From Bacteroidota bacterium (GTDB taxonomy: Bacteria > Bacteroidota > Bacteroidia > Bacteroidales > UBA7960): DNA of 41,389 nucleotides. The notes under the pieces are model-generated. The model worked only from the letters and a program-made list of their open reading frames with translations, had not been told where the DNA came from and made no database searches. This document shows, piece after piece, positions 16,401 through 28,000 of the stretch. The stretch lies in the NCBI GenBank assembly GCA_018335675.1, contig JAGXRQ010000005.1, positions 1 through 41,389 on the forward strand. The letters are read 5' to 3'. The position numbers and the translations under genes are program-made. The first letter of the stretch is position 1. Each line of letters begins with the position of its first letter.

Positions 16401-18927
16401 GCATTCTACAAAGGATTTAAATCTTCAGTATAATGTTGCTGGGCAATACCCCGTTAGCCTAAGAGTTGGTAATCCGGGTGGTACAAACACAAAAACTGTA
16501 AATAATTTTGTTACAGTTGTTGGTCGTGCTCCTATTGCTAATTTTAACGCTAAAGGAAACCTTAAAAACGAATTTTATCAGGCGTTTTCTCCTGTTGGTG
16601 GCTCAGTAGCATATACTGATCTTTCAACCAGAGTTCCTACTTCATGGAGTTGGTCGCTAACCGGTGGTAATCCATCAGCGCCAACAACCCAAAACCCGAC
16701 AGCAAGCTATGCTACTGCCGGCGAATATAATGTATCAATGACAGCAACCAATGCTCACGGAAATAATACAAAGAGCGTTGCTAAACAAGTTAAAATTGGT
16801 GGTGGTAATTTTGTAACCAACGACTTCCCTGAAGATTGGCCAATTTGGTACAACATGGCTCAGGGTAATCTTCCGGGCCATTGCGCTGCTGCTGACGGAA
16901 CAAAATATTTTACTGATTATGCAGAGTTTTATACAAATAGCCATGCAGGTCAAATTACTCACCTAAGAGTTGGTGTAGCTATTGCTAATGGTGCAGATAA
17001 AAACGTTGTGTTTAAAGTATGGGACGGAAGTACTGGAATTCCTGGAACTGTGTTAGGACAAAAAACTTTAGGAATTCCTACTTTAACTGCAGGACAATAT
17101 AATTTAATACAGTTTGATACTCCTGTTAACGTAACAGGTAATTTCTTTGTTGGATACACAATTACTTATGACGGTACACATAATTACACTACACATCAAT
17201 TCTGTAGTTTCTTAGCATTGGATCGTGGTTCAAACGGTGGTCCAAGTTCTGCATGGGGTAACATTGCTGCATTCGGTGGATGGGCTTCTATGAGCGACTG
17301 GATGGGAATGTCAACATCATTATATGTATGGCCTATGTTTACTTATGGAACAGCTCCTACATATTACAACCTAACATTTGCTAAAAACCCAACTAATGGT
17401 GGTGTTACTACTGCTAATACTGTTGCAACTGCAGGTCAAGTTGTTGAAGTGGGTGCTCAAGCATACAATGGCTGGGCATTTGTTGATTGGAGAGATGGTG
17501 GTACATTGTTAAGCACTAATCGTATATTTAATTATACTATGCCTGCTGCAAATAAAACTCTTACTGCTAACTTTTTAAAAGTTTGTGCTACACCAAGGCC
17601 ATACTATCAGTATTTCACTGGCTTAACTGCACTTCCAACCGATTGGACTTCTTCCGGAACACCTGCATGGACAGTTGGAACAGCTGCTGCTAATGGTTTA
17701 TCTGTGGGAGCTCCTTATGCATTTGCTACAATTACTGGTACTGCAGCAAACACATCGCATATGGTATCAGAGTGTTTCGATTTTGCAGGATACACTGATA
17801 TATCAATTGGTATGCGCCACAGGTTATTTATGGCTGCTGTTGGTAATGCAACTGGAACTTTGGCATATAGCATTAGTGGTGGAACGTGGACAACAATTGC
17901 TACATTTACTGCAATTGAAGAGAATTTAGCATATACATCGCCTGTTATTACAGCATTGGCCGGACAAAATAATGTGAGATTCAGATGGACATTTACTAAC
18001 AATGCTGTTGGTACAAACTCACAACGCCAATGGTGTATTGATAATATTGTCGTTACTGGTACTGTATCAGGAGCGCTTCTTGGAGATGTTAACGGTGACG
18101 GATTTATCAACGTTCTTGACATTGTTTGGATGGTAAGTCATCTTAATGGATCAACCCCAGTAGGTTTTGTAATGGAAGCTGCAGACGTTAATGCAGACAG
18201 TAGTGTTAACATCGCTGACTTAACTGCACTTATCAATTTAATTCTTGGTGGAGCAATGGGAGAACTTGAAGAAGTTAACTCAGAACCTGCTCATATGTAC
18301 CTTGAAGAAGGTGGTAATGTTCTTTTTGAAAGTGATGGAACTTTATTAGCTATTCAGTTTGCAATTAACAGCCCTGATTTAGCTAATATGAACATAGAAC
18401 TATTACTTGAAACAGATCACAAACTTGCATTTAACAATGAAAAAGGCCTTGGTATTATTTATAGTATGACAAATACAATAATTCCACAGGGAACTATTAA
18501 TTTGTTCAAAATTGATGGAGTTGATCTTTCTCAAGTTGAATGGGGTGTGGCATTAGCTTCAAATGTTGAACATAGAGTGGTTGATATATACACTTATAAT
18601 GCATACGAACAAGAGGCTACAAATATTGATCAAATAGTGGCTACAACTTCTGATTTTTCTGTATTCCCAAATCCAAATAAAGGTAACTTCTCAATTAAAT
18701 TAAATATTAAAGAAGCTGCTTATTTGCAAATGGATCTTCTTGATGAAAGAGGACGCTTTGTATCAAATACCGGACGCACATTATTTAATGCCGGCGAACA
18801 TGTAATTCAATACAACAATGTTCATAAACTAAATAACGGTGTTTATATTGTTAGAATTACCGGTTATGATGCTAACGGTCGCGCAATTGGAGTTAAACAC
18901 GAAGAGAAAATCATGATTGTTAAATAA
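13447..18927 (+). CDS. T9SS-secreted trypsin-fold (lysyl endopeptidase-like) protease with dockerin
   Basis: This 1826-aa multidomain secreted protein has a signal peptide (1-27, ending VVPAFSQ). The protease domain (about 240-500) shows the full S1 triad: His301 in FYTAWHCGDG, Asp352 in GGADLLLVELN and Ser440 in EGGSSGSTL, plus GIHHPAGDAKKIS, typical of lysyl endopeptidase-like enzymes. Then follow PKD (about 512-597), a beta-sandwich domain (about 605-785), a cleaved-adhesin/MAM-like domain (about 793-953), two PKD-like domains (to about 1118), a further sandwich, an InlB-like repeat (1306-1376) and a second adhesin-like domain (1378-1540). A dockerin follows (about 1545-1605; DVNGDGFINVLD and DVNADSSVNIAD loops), and last a type A T9SS sorting tail (about 1736-1826, from FSVFPNPNKG). 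The tail predicts outer-membrane translocation and surface attachment. The dockerin suggests docking to a cohesin, a candidate being the next gene. Cleavage specificity is not certain. Confidence 0.88.
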   Translation: MKNRVQLLMKSFAAFMLAMFLVVPAFSQILKEGTLPSIKYNVPDTKEVVDVPVSINWEQVHKEDAINAENKLPMRGGFSVEVGKSINDFGEWMRLPDGRMLWRATLRADGAQSLGVVFHNFQLPEGAELWTYNNGKAMINGALGMHNNHESKMLSTRVLFGNTITIEYIETPASGSNSFNSSSAAGSTLRDLNASESIDIKGLEIKEPRPYKSNVDLIVSELIYIYQDNYSIFDQSKPADGGSAACQIDIKCSPVGDPHTDTRRAIAHTLNKIGANWYYCSGGLLNNTLENWTPYFYTAWHCGDGASAADRNQWQFYFNYERSACGSGTYYKADVMTGCVLRAVDPISGGADLLLVELNNSVPAAYNPYFNGWNRQDVASTSGAGIHHPAGDAKKISTYSATLQSATPTISGQTFATNASWRVVWSANANGHGVTEGGSSGSTLLNNALLAVGNLSGGSSTCASPTSADFYGKLAYQWDTKPNADQKLRPWLDPAGTNPNTHRGWDPKWTTNPPVANFTATPTNAPAGSEIQFTCTSTNGPTEWEWNFGANAFPQTSTARNPKVAWVTPGTYTISLTVKNSYGQNTNTKTDYITITTAPAPPATNPVTIGAGTTGSMHPLGYDSRVAGGARYVRSASIYTAAQIGGGGLISRLEYFTNTAQTSPRTVTIYLKHTTATSFTAAEAYSALLSGATQVYQGSLTPSTAGWQVFNLTSSFIYNGTNNLMVIVLADGSAANTNSNVGTRYSTGAANTHQQWSGNTDPIGTGTRNTNLPNIRMTFAPNTAPVANFGGAESIFLENFEGASFPPTNWLINNADAGGNTWVSSSAQNKTDGGSKSASHPYHATQTENGYLITPQISLPAGSTIYLNFWSFNGYPTWYGKNSVLISTTNTNIASFTEIWSPAAVAESWVNTNISLSAYAGQNVYIAFRYQGADAHDWWLDDVAIQVINSNPITVYEGDPVSVFDLSTNNPLYWDWTTTGALVSKHSTKDLNLQYNVAGQYPVSLRVGNPGGTNTKTVNNFVTVVGRAPIANFNAKGNLKNEFYQAFSPVGGSVAYTDLSTRVPTSWSWSLTGGNPSAPTTQNPTASYATAGEYNVSMTATNAHGNNTKSVAKQVKIGGGNFVTNDFPEDWPIWYNMAQGNLPGHCAAADGTKYFTDYAEFYTNSHAGQITHLRVGVAIANGADKNVVFKVWDGSTGIPGTVLGQKTLGIPTLTAGQYNLIQFDTPVNVTGNFFVGYTITYDGTHNYTTHQFCSFLALDRGSNGGPSSAWGNIAAFGGWASMSDWMGMSTSLYVWPMFTYGTAPTYYNLTFAKNPTNGGVTTANTVATAGQVVEVGAQAYNGWAFVDWRDGGTLLSTNRIFNYTMPAANKTLTANFLKVCATPRPYYQYFTGLTALPTDWTSSGTPAWTVGTAAANGLSVGAPYAFATITGTAANTSHMVSECFDFAGYTDISIGMRHRLFMAAVGNATGTLAYSISGGTWTTIATFTAIEENLAYTSPVITALAGQNNVRFRWTFTNNAVGTNSQRQWCIDNIVVTGTVSGALLGDVNGDGFINVLDIVWMVSHLNGSTPVGFVMEAADVNADSSVNIADLTALINLILGGAMGELEEVNSEPAHMYLEEGGNVLFESDGTLLAIQFAINSPDLANMNIELLLETDHKLAFNNEKGLGIIYSMTNTIIPQGTINLFKIDGVDLSQVEWGVALASNVEHRVVDIYTYNAYEQEATNIDQIVATTSDFSVFPNPNKGNFSIKLNIKEAAYLQMDLLDERGRFVSNTGRTLFNAGEHVIQYNNVHKLNNGVYIVRITGYDANGRAIGVKHEEKIMIVK

Positions 18928-18970
18928 TGATTAGCGCGAAAAAACAGAATATCAATTTATATTGCACAGC

Positions 18971-19006
18971 ATTAACTATTCAGGGTATTTTCCCTGAATA
19001 GTTAAT
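18971..19006 (+). terminator. Strong hairpin between the two giant genes, weak U-tract
   Basis: A perfect 15-bp stem, ATTAACTATTCAGGG / CCCTGAATAGTTAAT, with a 6-nt loop lies 43 bp behind the protease stop. It is followed by GTCTTTTGTG rather than a clean T-run, so it may be a leaky terminator or an mRNA 3'-end stabiliser that lets some transcription continue into the 4314-aa gene. Confidence 0.65.
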
Positions 19007-19092
19007 GTCTTTTGTGTGTAAAGATTTAAGTATGAAAATAATTAACACTATCACACTACTAAATAATTAAACTATAACTAATCAAACATTTT

Positions 19093-22000
19093 ATGAAAAC
19101 AAAAAAACAATTTATCTTTCTGACAGCGTTGTTTTTGATGTTATTTAGTGTTTCGGCAGTAAAAAGCCAAAACACTTTGTCAATAAATAACGTTACCGGT
19201 TGTACATCTACAACTGCTACAATTCAGGTTGTCATGAACAATGCGTTACCTGTGGTAGCATTCCAGATGGATGTACCATTGCCTACTGGTTTTACTTATG
19301 TAGGTAGTTCAATTGCCTTATTAAGGGGAACTGCTAATCATAGTATTAGCGCCAGTATCATAGGCACAAATACATTAAGAATTTTGAGTTATTCTAATCC
19401 TGTAACTGCATATACTGGCAGCACAGGAATTATAGCAACATTTCAGGTAACACTACCTGGTGCTGCAGGCTCACATGCTCTTAATATTCAAAATGCAATT
19501 CTTTCAGATGCATCCGGAGCAAACATTATTTCCGGAACAGTTGGCGGTACAGCTACTGTTAATGCAGTACCTGCGCAGCCATCTGTTATTACAGGTGCAA
19601 CAAACCCATGTCAGGGTTCATCACAAGTATATAGTGTAACCAACGTTGCAGGTGTAACATACAACTGGACATTTCCAGCAGGCTGGACACAAACAGCCGG
19701 TGGAACAACCAATTCTGTTACTGTAACTGTTGGAGCAAACGCTGGAAACGTAACTGTGACTCCATCAAATGCTTGCGGTAACGGCACAGCACAGACGCTT
19801 GCAGTTACTGTGAATACAGTTCCCGCACAACCATCTGTTATTACAGGTGCAACAAACCCTTGTTTGGGCTCTTCTCAAGTTTATAGTGTAACTAACGTTG
19901 CAGGAGTAACCTACAACTGGACATTCCCAGCAGGCTGGACACAAACAGCCGGTGGTACAACTAACTCTGTTACTGTAACTGTTGGAGCAAACGCAGGTAA
20001 CGTATCTGTGACTCCATCAAATGCTTGCGGTAACGGTACAGCTCGCACACTTGCAGTTACTGTAAATACAGTTCCTGCACAGCCATCTGCAATTACAGGT
20101 GCAACAAACCCATGTCAAACTTCTTCTCAAGTTTATAGTGTAACCAACGTTGCAGGTGTAACCTACAACTGGACATTCCCAGCAGGTTGGACACAAACAG
20201 CCGGAGGTACAACTAACTCTGTTACAGTAACAGTTGGAGCCGGTACAGGAAACGTAACCGTAACACCATCTAATATTTGCGGTAATGGAACAGCAAGTAC
20301 ACTTGCAGTAACTGTAAACACAGTACCTGCGCAGCCATCCGTTATTACAGGAGCAACAACTCCATGTCAGGGTTCGTCTCAAGTATATAGTGTAACTAAC
20401 GTTGCTGGTGTAACATACAACTGGACATTCCCAGCAGGCTGGACACAAACAGCGGGTGGAACAACCAACTCTGTTACTGTTACAGTAGGAGCGGGTTCAG
20501 GTAACGTATCTGTTACTCCATCTAATATTTGCGGAAACGGTACAGCACGTACACTTGCAGTAACTGTTACTACAGTACCTGCACAACCATCTGCAATTAC
20601 AGGTGCAACAAACCCATGTCAAACTTCTTCTCAAGTTTATAGTGTAACCAACGTAGCAGGTGTAACATACAACTGGACATTCCCAGCAGGATGGACACAA
20701 ACAGCCGGTGGTACAACTAACTCAGTTACTGTAACTGTTGGAGCAAGCGGCGGAAACGTGAGCGTAACTCCATCAAATGCTTGCGGTAACGGTACAGCTC
20801 AGACGCTTGCAGTTACTGTAAATACAGTTCCTGCACAGCCATCTGTTATTACAGGTGCTACAACACCTTGCGAAACTTCTTCACAAGTATATAGTGTAAC
20901 CAACGTTGCAGGTGTAACCTACAACTGGACATTCCCAGCAGGTTGGACACAAACAGCGGGTGGAACAACCAACTCTGTTACTGTAACAGTTGGAGCGGGT
21001 TCAGGAAACGTATCTGTAACCCCATCAAATGTTTGCGGTAACGGTACAGCAAGTACACTTGCAGTAACAACTACTGCAGTTCCTGCACAGCCTTCTGTTA
21101 TCACAGGAGCAACTACTCCATGTCAAGGTACATCACAAGTATATAGTGTAACCAACGTTGCAGGTGTGACCTACAACTGGACTTTCCCTGCAGGCTGGAC
21201 ACAAACAGCCGGTGGAACAACAAACTCTATTACTGTAACAGTAGGAGCGGGTTCAGGAAACGTAACTGTTACTCCATCGAATGCCTGCGGTAATGGCACA
21301 GCTCGTTCACTTGCGGTTACTGTAAGCACAGTGCCTGCTCAACCATCTGTAATTACCGGAGCAGCAACACCTGCTTTTGGTACTTCACAAGTATATAGTG
21401 TAACAAACGTTGCAGGTGTAACCTACAACTGGACTTACCCTGCAGACTGGACTCAAACAGCCGGTGGAACAACTAACTCTGTGACTGCAACTGTTGGTAT
21501 TCAATCTGGAAACATTACAGTAACTCCGTCAAATGTTTGCGGTAATGGCACAGCTCGTACTTTAGCCGTAGCTCCTGTAAAAGGAACGCCTACAATTACA
21601 TGGCCAACTGCTACAGCAATTACTTACGGAGCACAACTTTCAGCAGCTACTCTTTCAGGTGGTTCTGCTGAATATCTTGGTAGTCCTGTACCGGGTACAT
21701 TTACATATCTAAGCCCAACATTTGTTCCTAATGCTGGAACGTATGTTGCAAGTGTTAGATTTACACCTACAGATACCGACAGATATAATACTGTTGATGG
21801 TACTGTTAACGTAACAGTTAATGCCAGAGCATTGACGCTTACAGCTAACGCACAATCTAAAGTATATGGAGATGCAGATCCTGTATTTACTTATGCAATT
21901 ACAACTGGTTCATTATATGGTACTGATGTATTAGTTGGGACACCTACAAGAATTTTAGGTCAAAATGTTGGAAACTATGCAATTAACCAAGGCACTGTTG

Positions 22001-25000
22001 CAGCTTCTCCAACTCCTGCTAACTATGTAATTACATGGGTAAGTGCAAACCTTACTATCACAGCTCGTCCTATTACAGTTACTGCAGACGCAGGTCAAAG
22101 CAAAGTTTATGGTGATGCAAACCCTGTTTATACATATACAGCTCCTGCTTTGCAATTTACTGACACATGGACAGGTGCATTAGCACGCGCTGCAGGTGAA
22201 AACGTTGGTTCATATGCTATCAATATTGGCACTTTAGCTCCTTCTGCTCCAGGTAACTATACTGTAACTTTTGTAGGCGCAAACTTTGCAATTACTCCTA
22301 AAGCTATTACAGTTACAGCAAACTCAGGACAAACAAAAGTTTATGGTGCTGTAGACCCAACTTTCACTTATACTGCTTCAGGTGTTATTGGTGGTGATAC
22401 TCCATCAGGAGCTCTTGCACGTACTGCAGGTCAGAACGTTGGAACATACCCAATAAACATTGGAACTCTTTCTTATGGTGCAAACTATACAATTACATTT
22501 GTAGCAGCTAACTTCACCATTACACAAAGAGCATTAACAATTACAGCTAATGATATTACCAAAACAGTTGGTATCCTTTACACATTTACCGGAACAGAAT
22601 TTACTCACGGTACTTTGTATTACAGTGATGCTGTTACAAGTGCTACAATTACAAGTACAGGTGCTCCTGCAGGTGCTGCAGTTGGTACTTATCCGATTGT
22701 AATTAGTGCTGCTGTTGGAGCAGGTCTTGCGAACTATAATATCAGCTATGTAAATGGTACTCTCACAGTTCAAGACCTTATACCTCTAACACTTGATGGT
22801 GCTGTTGCATCAAATAAAGTGTATGATGGTAATTCTAATGCAACTATTACAAGTTGGGGTACTTTATCAGGTGTTCAAGGTGGCGATGTTGTAACTATAA
22901 ATACTGCTGCTGCATCAGCTGCGTTTAACAACAAAAACGTTGGTGTAGGTAAAACAGTTACTTTGTCTAATGTTATTCTTGATGGTCCGGATGCATACAA
23001 GTACTATCTTGTTACTCCAACAACCACGGCTAATATTACTCAGAGAACCTTAACTCTAAGTACATTTACAGCAAACAACAAAGTTTATGACCGCACAACT
23101 GATGTTACAGGAACTGGTTTCTCTGATAACCGTATCGGTGGTGATGTTTTGACATTTACATTTACTGCTGCATTTGCTGATTTCAACGTTGGTGTTGGCA
23201 AAACTGTTAACTACACAGGAATTGCAATTTCAGGTGGTACTGATGCAGGAAACTATGTTCTTGCTAGTACAGTGGGTTCAACTACTGCTAATATTACTCC
23301 AAGACCTATTACTGTTACAGCTACTGCTCAATCTAAAGTTTATGGCGATGCTGATCCAGTATTAACGTATACGGTAACAGGATTAATTGCTCCGGACGCA
23401 ATGTCGGGCGCATTAACACGTGTTGCAGGCGAGAATATTGGCGCTTATGCAATTCAGCAAGGTACTCTAACTGCTGGTGCAAACTATACAATATCTTATA
23501 CCGGTGCAAACCTTACAATTACAGCTAAGGCTATTACAGTAACAGCTGAGGCTAAAACAAAAGTTTATGGACAGGTTGACCCTGCTCTTACTTATGTTGT
23601 TGTAGGTCTTGTAGGTGGCGACACTATGTCAGGTGCATTAACACGCGCAGCTGGTAATAACGTTGGTACATATGCAATTCTTCAGGGAACTCTTACTGCA
23701 GGTAGCAACTATACTATTACTTATACAGGTGCAAACTTTACAATTACACCTAAAGGTCTTACAGTAACAGCAGAAGCGAAAACTAAAGTTTATGGACAGA
23801 TAGATCCTGCTTTAACTTACGTTGTAACAGGTTTAGAAACCGGCGACTCTATGTCAGGTGCACTTACACGTGTAGCTGGTAACAACGTCGGAGTCTACGC
23901 TATTCAGCAAGGAACTTTAACTGCCGGTGCAAACTATACTATTAACTATACAGGCGCTAACTTTACAATTACAGCTAAGCCTATTACAGTTACAGCAAAT
24001 GCTCAATCTAAAGTTTATGGTTCTGCAGATCCTGCATTAACTTACGTTGTTGCAGGTTTAGAAACAGGTGACTCAATGTCAGGTGCACTTACACGTGCTG
24101 CCGGAGAAAACATTGGAACATATGCTATCAACCAAGGAACATTAACAGCCGGAGCTAACTATACAATTACTTATAACGGCGCATTGTTAACAATTACCGC
24201 TAAAGCTCTTACAGTAACAGCTGAGGCTAAAACTAAGGTTTATGGACAAGTTGATCCTGCATTAACTTATGTTGTAACAGGTTTAGAAACAGGCGACTCT
24301 ATGTCAGGTGCACTTACACGTGTTGCCGGCAACAACGTTGGAGTTTACGCTATTCAGCAAGGAACTTTAACTGCCGGCGCAAACTATACTATCACGTATG
24401 TTGGTGCTAACTTTACAATTACTGCTAAGCCTATTACAGTAGCTGCAAATGCTCAAACGAAAGTTTATGGACAAGCTGATCCTGCTTTAACTTATGTTGT
24501 AACTGGATTAGAAACAGGCGACTCTATGTCAGGTTCGCTTACACGTGTTGCCGGTGAAAACGTTGGAACATACGCTATCAACCAAGGAACATTGACTGCA
24601 GGCGGTAACTATACTATTACTTATACTGGTGCAAACTTTACTATTACTGCAAAAGTTCTTACAATTACAGCAAACAATATCACTAAGATATTCGGTGAAA
24701 CTTATACCTTCACAGGAACTGAGTTCTCATCTGTAGGCTTAATTGGTACAGACGCTGTTACAAGCGCAACTATTACAAGTACAGGTGCTCCTGCAGGTGC
24801 TGCAGTTGGTACTTATCCTATTGTAATTAGTGCTGCAGTTGGTACAGGTTTATCTAACTATAGTATCACATATGTAAACGGTACTATGACAGTTGAGAAT
24901 AAAATCTTGCTAACTATTTCAGGCCTTACTGCTAATAACAAACCTTATGACAGCAATAACACAGCAACAATTTCTAGCTATGGCACTTTAGTTGGTGTTC

Positions 25001-28000
25001 AAAGTGGTGATGTTGTTACTTTAGTAACTACAAGTGCTGTTGCTACATTTAACAACAAGAATGTTGGAGATGGTAAAACTGTTACTGTAACAGGACTAAC
25101 CCTTGGAGGAGCAGATGCTAACAAATATACAATTGCTAGTAGTCACACTACTACTGCAAATATTACTGTTAGAACTGTAACTTTGTTTGCTTTTACTGCT
25201 AGTAATAAAGTTTACGATCGCACCACTGCTGCTACAGGAACTGGTTTCTCTGATGACCGCGTAGCTGGTGATGTGTTAACATTTACTTATACAGCTGCAT
25301 TTGACAATTTCAATGTTGGTGTTGGTAAAACTGTTAACTATACAGCAATTGCAATTTCCGGTGGTACTGATGCAGGTAACTATACTTTAGCTTCAACTAC
25401 CGGTTCAGCAACCGCTAATATTACACCAAGACCGATTACAGTTACAGCTGATGCTAAAACAAAAGTTTATGGCGACTCTGACCCTACATTAACATATATT
25501 GTATCGGGCTTAATTGCTCCGGATGCTATGTCAGGTGCATTAACACGTGTTGCCGGCGAAAACGTTGGTACATGGGCAATTCAGCAAGGTACTTTAACTG
25601 CTGGTGCTAACTATACTATTACTTACACTGGTGCTAACCTAACAATTACGCCGAAAGCAATTACAGTTACAGCTAACTCAGGCCAAACTAAAGTTTATGG
25701 TGCTGCTAATCCTGTATATACTTATACTGCTTCAGGTGTTGTTGGTGGAGATACTCCAACAGGTGCATTAGCTCGTACAGCCGGAGAGAATATTGGAACA
25801 TACCCAATCAATATTGGAACATTAAGTTATGGTGCTAACTATACAGTAACATTTGTTGCAGCTAACTTTACAATTACTGCCAAGCCAATTACGGTTACTG
25901 CTGAAGCTAAGTCTAAAGTTTACGGACAAGTTGACCCTGCTTTAACTTATGTTGTTGTAGGTCTTGTTGGTGGCGACACTATGTCAGGAGCTCTTACACG
26001 TGTTGCAGGTGAAAACATTGGTACTTATGCAATTCAGCAAGGTACTCTTACGGCCGGAACTAACTACACCATTACTTATACAGGTGCATTATTAACAATT
26101 ACTGCTAAGTCAATTACAGTAACTGCTGATGCAAAAACAAAAGTTTATGGTGATGTTGACCCGGCTCTTACTTATGTTGTAACCGGATTAGAAACTGGTG
26201 ACTCTATGTCAGGGGCACTTACACGTGTTGCAGGTAATAACATTGGTACTTATGCAATTCAGCAAGGTACTCTAACAGCTGGTTCTAACTACACAATCAA
26301 CTATGTTGGTGCTAACTTTACAATTACTGCAAAAGCTATTACAGTAACAGCTAACTCAGGTCAAACTAAGGTTTATGGAGCTGCTGATCCTGTATTTACT
26401 TATACCGCAGTAGGTGTTGTTGGTGCAGACGCTCCAACAGGTGCACTTAGCCGTGTTGCTGGTAATAACGTTGGAACATACGCTATTACTATTGGAACTT
26501 TAAGCTATGGTGCTAACTATACTATTACATTTGTTTCTGCGAATTTCACAATTACTGCTAAGTCAATTACAGTAACTGCTGATGCTAAATCTAAAGTTTA
26601 TGGCTCAGCTGACCCTGCTTTAACTTACGTTGTAACAGGATTAGAAACTGGCGACTCAATGTCAGGCGCTCTTACACGTGTTGCAGGAACTAACGTTGGT
26701 ACTTATGCAATTCAACAAGGTACTCTAACTGCCGGTGCAAACTATACTATTAACTATGTTGGTGCATTACTTACAATTACTGCTAAGTCAATTACAGTAA
26801 CTGCTGATGCAAAAACAAAAGTTTATGGTGAAGTTGATCCTGCTCTTACTTATGTTGTAACCGGATTAGAAACTGGCGATTCAATGTCAGGTGCTCTTTC
26901 ACGTGCTGCAGGTTCAAACGTAGGTACATATGCTATTCTTCAAGGTACACTATCTGCTGGTGCTAACTACACTATTAACTATGTAGGCGCTAACTTAACA
27001 ATTACAGCAAAAGCGATTACAGTTACTGCAAATGCCGGTCAAACTAAAGTTTACGGCTCTGCTGATCCTGTATTTACTTATACTGCAGTAGGTGTTGTTG
27101 GTGCTGATGCTCCATCAGGTGCGTTAAGCAGAGTTACTCCTTCTGTTCAAACAGTTGGAACATATGCTATTACTCAAGGTACTTTAACATATGGTGCTAA
27201 CTATACTATTACTTTTGTTTCTGCAGACTTTACAATTACTGCTAAAGCTCTTACAGTAACTGCAAATAATAGAACTAAATCTGTTGGTCAAACACTTACA
27301 TTCTTAGGTACTGAGTTTACAACTGCAGGCTTGGTATTTGCTGACGAAGTAACTAGTGCAACTATTACAAGTACAGGTGCTCCTGCAGGTGCTGCAGTTG
27401 GTACTTATCCTATCGTAATTAGTGCTGCTGTTGGTACAGGATTAACTAACTATACTATCAGTTATGTAAATGGCACTCTTACTGTTGCTGACCTTATTGA
27501 GCTTTCTCTTACAGGCTTAACAGCCAACAATAAAGTTTATGACGCAACTTCAACAGCTACAATTTCTAACTATGGTACTTTAACCGGAGTTCTGGGTGGT
27601 GATGTTGTAACTCTTGTTACAACAGGCTCTACAGCTGCATTCAACAATAAGGTTGTTGGAAACGGCAAACAAGTTATTGTTGTTGGCTTAAGCCTTGCAG
27701 GTGCAGATGCTCATAAATATTTTATTGACAACCAAACTACAACTGCAAACATTACTCCTAAAGATTTAACACTTAGCTCATTTACAGCAAGTAATAAGAT
27801 TTATGACGGAACAACTAGTGTTACAGGCACGGGATTCTCTGATGACCGCCTTGGAACTGATGTTCTTAACTTTACTTTCACTGCTGCATTTGTTGACAGG
27901 AATGTTGGAGTTGGTAAAAATGTTAATTATACCGGTATTACAATTTCTGGTGGCGTTGACGCAGGAAACTACAATCTTGTTACAACAAGTGGTACAGCTA

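Noticed and set aside
20017-20448. Cys-rich 143-aa open frame on the minus strand inside the PKD-like repeats
   Set aside because: It repeats with the 252-bp unit of the giant gene and is a shadow of the coding strand; no start context or family.
19567-21582. Possible CRISPR-like or satellite DNA
   Set aside because: The 252-bp periodicity is in frame and encodes a conserved domain; the repeat is a protein repeat.
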